From Halomonas sp. (lineage in GTDB: Bacteria; Pseudomonadota; Gammaproteobacteria; Pseudomonadales; Halomonadaceae): a stretch of 9,284 bases of DNA. The stretch is taken from contig PWIZ01000312.1 of NCBI GenBank assembly GCA_003560175.1, positions 1 to 9,284 on the forward strand, read 5' to 3'. This document shows positions 6,300 to 9,284 of the stretch, piece by piece (the first letter of the stretch is position 1; every line of letters begins with the position of its first letter). The notes under the pieces are model-generated. The model had not been told where the DNA came from, made no database searches, and saw only the letters and a program-made list of their open reading frames with translations. The position numbers and the translations under genes are program-made.

Positions 6300-6816
6300 A
6301 CCCTTGGAGCAGCTGGTCGAGGCCGGTGGTGCCATCCTGGTGGTGATCGCCCTGGTGGCGACCCTGTTGTTCAGCCTGGCCCTGGAACGGGTGCTGTTCT
6401 TTCGTCTTACCTACCGCCGCGCACGGTGTGCACTGATCCGGCGCTGGGCCGCGCGGTCCGACCATCTAAGCTGGAGCGCCCTGACCCTGCGCGAGGTCTG
6501 GACCCGGCAGCTGATTGACCGGCTGCAGCGGCCGCTGCCCTGGCTCAAGCTGCTGGTGGCGCTCTGCCCCCTGCTGGGTCTGCTCGGGACCGTGACCGGC
6601 ATGATTGCGGTGTTCGACAGTCTGGCGCTCACCGAGACCAGCCAGGCCCGTGCCATGGCCGACGGCGTGGCACGGGCGACCCTGCCCACCCTGGCCGGGA
6701 TGGCGGTGGCCGTGGTCGGGCTACTCTTTACCAGCCGACTGGAACAGGTCATTCGGCGCGAGGATCAGCGGCTACATGACCGCCTGGCCCGGGCCCTGGA
6801 GGATTCCCATGCGTAG
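6280..6816 (+). CDS. exbB: ExbB (ExbB2-type) proton channel subunit
   Basis: This 178-residue inner-membrane protein forms, with ExbD, the proton-driven motor that energises TonB. It is of the short ExbB2 type. Three membrane spans are visible: about 17-38 (AILVVIALVATLLFSLAL), about 89-115 with CPLLGLLGTVTGMI (96-109), and about 131-152 (TLPTLAGMAVAVVGLLF). The central motif is nearly identical to the one in the TtpC-like protein, so the two are paralogous. Arg132 appears to replace the E. coli ExbB Glu176, while Thr134 and Thr137 lie on the same helix. The start is GTG at 6280, chosen for its AGGGAG and for giving a normal N-terminus. The gene overlaps ttpC by 20 nt and exbD by 8 nt, so the genes are probably translated in a coupled way. 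Confidence 0.93.
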   Translation: MLPLWLEPLEQLVEAGGAILVVIALVATLLFSLALERVLFFRLTYRRARCALIRRWAARSDHLSWSALTLREVWTRQLIDRLQRPLPWLKLLVALCPLLGLLGTVTGMIAVFDSLALTETSQARAMADGVARATLPTLAGMAVAVVGLLFTSRLEQVIRREDQRLHDRLARALEDSHA

Positions 6817-7216
6817 ACGTCGCACGCTGGCTGCCGAAGGCGACGCCGGCGAGGTCAATCTGACGCCGATGCTCGATGTCGTCTTCATCATGCTGATCTT
6901 CTTCATCGTTACCACCAGCTTTGTCAAGGAGAGCGGGGTGGAGATTCAGCGCCCCGAATCCAGCGCGGCAAGCCCCCAGCCCGATGCGCAGCTGATGGTC
7001 GCCATCACCCCGGAAGGTGCCGTCTGGGTGGATGGCCGCCCGGTAGATGCCCATCGGGTCGGGGAGGAGGTGGCCGCCCTGGTCAGCGGCGACGGCGGCG
7101 TGGTGATCCAGGCCGACCGCGAGGCTACCACCGGCCTGCTGATCGAGGTGATGGATCGGCTGCGCAAGGCCGGTGTCGAGCAGGTTGCCGTGGCCGCGAT
7201 GCGGAGTGCGCCATGA
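6809..7216 (+). CDS. exbD: ExbD (TolR family) proton channel subunit
   Basis: This 135-residue single-span inner-membrane protein is the proton-binding partner of ExbB. The short basic N-terminus (MRRRR) is cytoplasmic. EVNLTPMLDVVFIMLIFFIV (15-34) is the family signature plus membrane span, with Asp23 at the position of the essential ExbD Asp25 of E. coli. The rest (about 40-135) is the periplasmic TolR/ExbD fold. The ATG at 6809 is preceded by GGAGG (6798-6802, 6 nt spacing) and overlaps the exbB stop by 8 nt. A longer in-frame extension upstream to 6605 lies wholly within exbB and is rejected. The gene shares ATGA with tonB. Confidence 0.95.
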   Translation: MRRRRTLAAEGDAGEVNLTPMLDVVFIMLIFFIVTTSFVKESGVEIQRPESSAASPQPDAQLMVAITPEGAVWVDGRPVDAHRVGEEVAALVSGDGGVVIQADREATTGLLIEVMDRLRKAGVEQVAVAAMRSAP

Positions 7217-7968
7217 CCCGTGTGCCGTTGTCGGCCCTGGGCGGCGCGGCGCTGGCGCTGCTGCTGTTCTGGCTGCTGGCCCTGCTGGTGTCGCCGCCGG
7301 AGGAGTCATTTGACGTGCTCGATGTCAGCATGTCCCTGAGCATGGTCGAGGCGCCCGAGCCGGTGCAGGAAGAGCCGGTGGAGCCCAGCGCCGAGCCTCC
7401 GCCCCCGGTCGATGCCAGCCCTCCGCCGCCGCCACCTGAGCCGCTACCGCCGCTGGAAAGCCCCATCGCCGTGCCGGAGCCCGAGCTGCCGCCGGAGCCG
7501 GTGGAAACGGTGGAGCTCGACAGCAGCCTGCCCGAGCTTGCCGAGGTGCAGCCTGAGCCGCCCCCCGAGCCGGCGCCGGAACCGCCGCCTCAGCTTGCAC
7601 CCGCGCCCTCGTCTGAACCCGCGCCCGAGCCAGCCCCGCGGCCTTCGGCGCCATCTAGCGCCGAGCCGGCTCCGGCAGTCGATCAGGCCGAACAGGGTCC
7701 GGTGGATGTCGGCCGGATCGCGCCGACCCGGCGCGTGCCGCCGGAGTATCCGTCGCGCGCCCAGCGGCGGGGCCTCGAGGGCCATGTGGAGTTGCAGTTC
7801 CTGATCCGCCCCGACGGCAGCGTCGATCGCTCGTCCCTTCGCGTGATCGAGTCGCGGCCGCGCAACGTCTTCGACTCGGCTGCCGAGCAGGCCGTGGCGC
7901 GCTGGCAGTTCGAGCCTGCCAGCGGCGTGCGCCGGGCGCGGCAGCGCCTCGAGTTCCAGTTGAGGTGA
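7213..7968 (+). CDS. tonB: TonB (TonB2-type) energy transducer
   Basis: TonB spans the periplasm and transmits proton-motive energy from ExbB/ExbD to TonB-dependent outer-membrane receptors. The 251-residue protein has an N-terminal membrane anchor (about 6-27), a Pro/Glu/Ala-rich spacer (about 48-154) and a C-terminal TonB domain (about 165-251). The domain carries the YP motif (EYPSRAQRRGLEG, 178-190), RPDGSVD (199-205) and ARWQFEPA (229-236). Three features differ from E. coli TonB: no SxxxH motif in the anchor, a spacer with Glu-Pro but no Lys-Pro repeats, and no lysine anywhere. Residues 4-142 contain no Lys, Arg or His. The ATG has CGGAG 6 nt upstream and overlaps exbD by 4 nt (ATGA). 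Confidence 0.95.
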   Translation: MTRVPLSALGGAALALLLFWLLALLVSPPEESFDVLDVSMSLSMVEAPEPVQEEPVEPSAEPPPPVDASPPPPPPEPLPPLESPIAVPEPELPPEPVETVELDSSLPELAEVQPEPPPEPAPEPPPQLAPAPSSEPAPEPAPRPSAPSSAEPAPAVDQAEQGPVDVGRIAPTRRVPPEYPSRAQRRGLEGHVELQFLIRPDGSVDRSSLRVIESRPRNVFDSAAEQAVARWQFEPASGVRRARQRLEFQLR

Positions 7969-7972
7969 GAAC

Positions 7973-9025
7973 ATGAGGATGCGAGCCGCGATATGTCTGA
8001 TCGCCTGTCTCGGCCTGCTAATGGCTGCGACCGCCGCCGCCGAGACGCCCCCGCTGCCAGCCGACATCATCGCCGACCTGGAGCAGCTGCAGCATCAGTT
8101 GCATCAGGGGGAGCACGACAGGGTAGTCGAGCGCGCACGCGCACAGGCGCAGCGCCTGGAGGGCGGCAATGCCGCCGATCGCTGGGCCGGGGCGCTCTAT
8201 CGCCAGCTGGCGGCGGGTGCCGAAGCCGGCGCGGGGCGGGGTGAAGCGGCCGCGGATCAGCTGCGCCAGGCACGCCGAGTTCAGGAGGTCCCGTCACGCC
8301 AGCGCGATCGCTGGCTGCGCGAGGAGGCGCGCTTGCGAATGGCGGAGGGGCAGATCGAAGAGGCGGTGACGCTGTGGCTCGATTGGCATGCGCGGCATAA
8401 CGGCAGCGTTGACGACCGCTGGCGGCTGGCCCGTGCCCTGGCGGAGCTAGAGCGCTGGGAGGAGGCCGCCCGCTGGGTCGAGCGGGCCCTGGCCGATGAC
8501 ACGGCCCCCGACGCGCGCCGCCAGGCACTGGCTGCCGCCGTGTTCCAACGTGCCGAGCGGGGCGCGCAGGCGCTGCCCAGGCTCGAGGCTGCCCTTGGTG
8601 CCCAGGCAGAGCCCGCCGCGTGGCGGCGTGCTGCCGCTCTGGCCCAGGGGCTAGGTGAGCTGGAGCGAGCGGCCGCCATCTGGGAAGCCGGTTGGCGGCG
8701 GGGTGCGCTGAGTGAAGGCGCGGATCTGCGCCAGCGTATCGAGCTGCACCTGATGGCGGGAACACCGGCCCGCGCCGCGGAGTATCTCGAGGTGGCGCTG
8801 GCGGATAGAGCCTTGCCCGACATCCTGGACAACCGGCGCCTGCTGGCGCGGGCCTGGGAGGAGGCCCGCGACCGCGGGCGGGCGCTCGACGCCTGGGGGG
8901 AGGTGGCCCGGCGCAGCGAGGAGGGCGGCGATTGGCGGCGCCTGGCGCTGCTGGCACACGCTTGGGGGCGGGTGGAGCTGGCCCAGGAAGCCATGCGGCA
9001 GGCCCAGGCGTACGGGAGCCAGTAG
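7973..9025 (+). CDS. Secreted TPR-like (tetratricopeptide) repeat protein, last gene of the TonB operon
   Basis: This 350-residue protein has a clear signal peptide (about 1-23, ending TAAA|ETPP). The remainder is all-alpha and rich in Ala/Arg/Glu/Trp. It reads as degenerate TPR-like helical hairpins, for example DRWRLARALAELERWEEAARWVERAL (about 144-169) and further WxxAA-type hairpins to the C-terminus. TPR proteins are scaffolds, and one is found at this position in Vibrio TonB2 loci. A periplasmic role supporting the TonB complex is inferred. It contains no lysine. The start ATG at 7973 is 4 bp after the tonB stop, with GAGG (7962-7965) overlapping the end of tonB. An ATG two codons later is an alternative. 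Individual repeat boundaries cannot be fixed by eye. Confidence 0.85.
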   Translation: MRMRAAICLIACLGLLMAATAAAETPPLPADIIADLEQLQHQLHQGEHDRVVERARAQAQRLEGGNAADRWAGALYRQLAAGAEAGAGRGEAAADQLRQARRVQEVPSRQRDRWLREEARLRMAEGQIEEAVTLWLDWHARHNGSVDDRWRLARALAELERWEEAARWVERALADDTAPDARRQALAAAVFQRAERGAQALPRLEAALGAQAEPAAWRRAAALAQGLGELERAAAIWEAGWRRGALSEGADLRQRIELHLMAGTPARAAEYLEVALADRALPDILDNRRLLARAWEEARDRGRALDAWGEVARRSEEGGDWRRLALLAHAWGRVELAQEAMRQAQAYGSQ

Positions 9026-9070
9026 GCCGCGCGCTGGCTTTCCACCCGTTAACTGACTAGGCGCTGAGCC

Positions 9071-9284
9071 TCACAGGTCGAGGTCGGTCCAGACCGGGGC
9101 ATGGTCGGATGGCTTCTCCATGCCGCGCAGCTCGTAGTCGATGCCGGCATCCACCACCCGCTTGGCCAGGGGTGCGGTGACCAGGATATGGTCGATGCGC
9201 AGGCCGCGCTTCGGCTCGCGGTCGAAGCCCCTGGAGCGGTAGTCGAACCAGCTGAAGCGGTCGTCCACCGCCGGGTAGCGCACC
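9071..9284 (-). CDS. xthA: Exonuclease III, C-terminal part (window edge)
   Basis: The last 70 or so residues of an exonuclease III/AP endonuclease run off the right edge. The enzyme cuts DNA at abasic sites and degrades duplex ends during base-excision repair. Visible hallmarks are [22 protein letters not shown] with the catalytic Asp, GIDYE and the C-terminal KPSDHAPVW, whose His belongs to the active site. The sequence closely follows E. coli XthA through this stretch. The start lies outside the window. The gene is convergent with the TonB operon across 45 bp and is probably unrelated to it functionally. Confidence 0.95.
   Translation of the reverse strand, partial: VRYPAVDDRFSWFDYRSRGFDREPKRGLRIDHILVTAPLAKRVVDAGIDYELRGMEKPSDHAPVWTDLDL

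Noticed and set aside
8067..8957. Minus-strand open frame of 296 codons opposite the TPR-like gene
   Set aside because: It is highly Pro/Ala/Arg-rich with no motif; the plus-strand frame has a signal peptide, a ribosome binding site and an operon position.
9017..9039. AGCCAG/CTGGCT inverted repeat at the end of the TPR-like gene as a terminator
   Set aside because: The stem is only 6 bp with an 11-nt loop, it includes the stop codon, and it is followed by just three T residues. AGGC/GCCT at 9059-9071 is weaker still.

Overview
The window reads as chromosomal DNA of a GC-rich gammaproteobacterium. The ETF proteins and the TonB2/TtpC-type cluster suggest a marine or halophilic lineage such as Halomonadaceae. 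That assignment rests on protein character and gene neighbourhood, not on a database search. Nearly every base is explained by three gene blocks plus two structured intergenic stretches. No rRNA, tRNA, CRISPR array, prophage or transposase gene was seen.

Block 1 (149-3884) is the electron-transfer-flavoprotein module. The ETF:ubiquinone oxidoreductase gene is on the minus strand. It is divergent from etfB-etfA on the plus strand, across a 325-bp intergenic region. ETF collects electrons from acyl-CoA and related dehydrogenases, and the oxidoreductase passes them to ubiquinone. The shared promoter region carries three copies of a CAAACG-N2-CGTTTG-like palindrome resembling the PsrA operator, which would tie the module to fatty-acid degradation control. 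Downstream of the oxidoreductase gene (1-148) lie REP-like inverted and direct repeats. Downstream of etfA are a two-tier hairpin, a short 8-bp tandem repeat and a strong GC-rich terminator-like hairpin.

Block 2 (about 4069-9025) is a complete six-gene operon, all on the plus strand, with every junction overlapping or nearly so: DUF3450 coiled-coil protein, TtpC-like MotA/TolQ/ExbB-family protein with a large periplasmic coiled coil, short ExbB, ExbD, TonB, and a secreted TPR-like protein. It matches the layout known from the Vibrio TonB2 systems. A perfect 7-1-7 Fur palindrome (TGATAATTATTATCA) sits just upstream, so the operon is probably iron-repressed. The proton channel (ExbB/ExbD with TtpC) would energise TonB, which drives uptake of iron-siderophore or similar ligands through outer-membrane receptors. 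The DUF3450 and TPR proteins are conserved partners whose jobs are not established.

Block 3 (9071-9284, minus strand, partial) is the C-terminal end of exonuclease III (xthA), convergent with the TonB operon.

Nothing here is a wholly new system. The observations most worth a second look are the almost complete absence of lysine from all six TonB-operon proteins (7 Lys in about 1,633 residues; none in TonB or the TPR protein) next to lysine-rich ETF proteins, the triplicated operator-like palindromes in the etf intergenic region, a 13-bp triple tandem repeat in the etfB-etfA gap, and the paired ExbB-family channel proteins that both lack the TM3 glutamate of E. coli ExbB.
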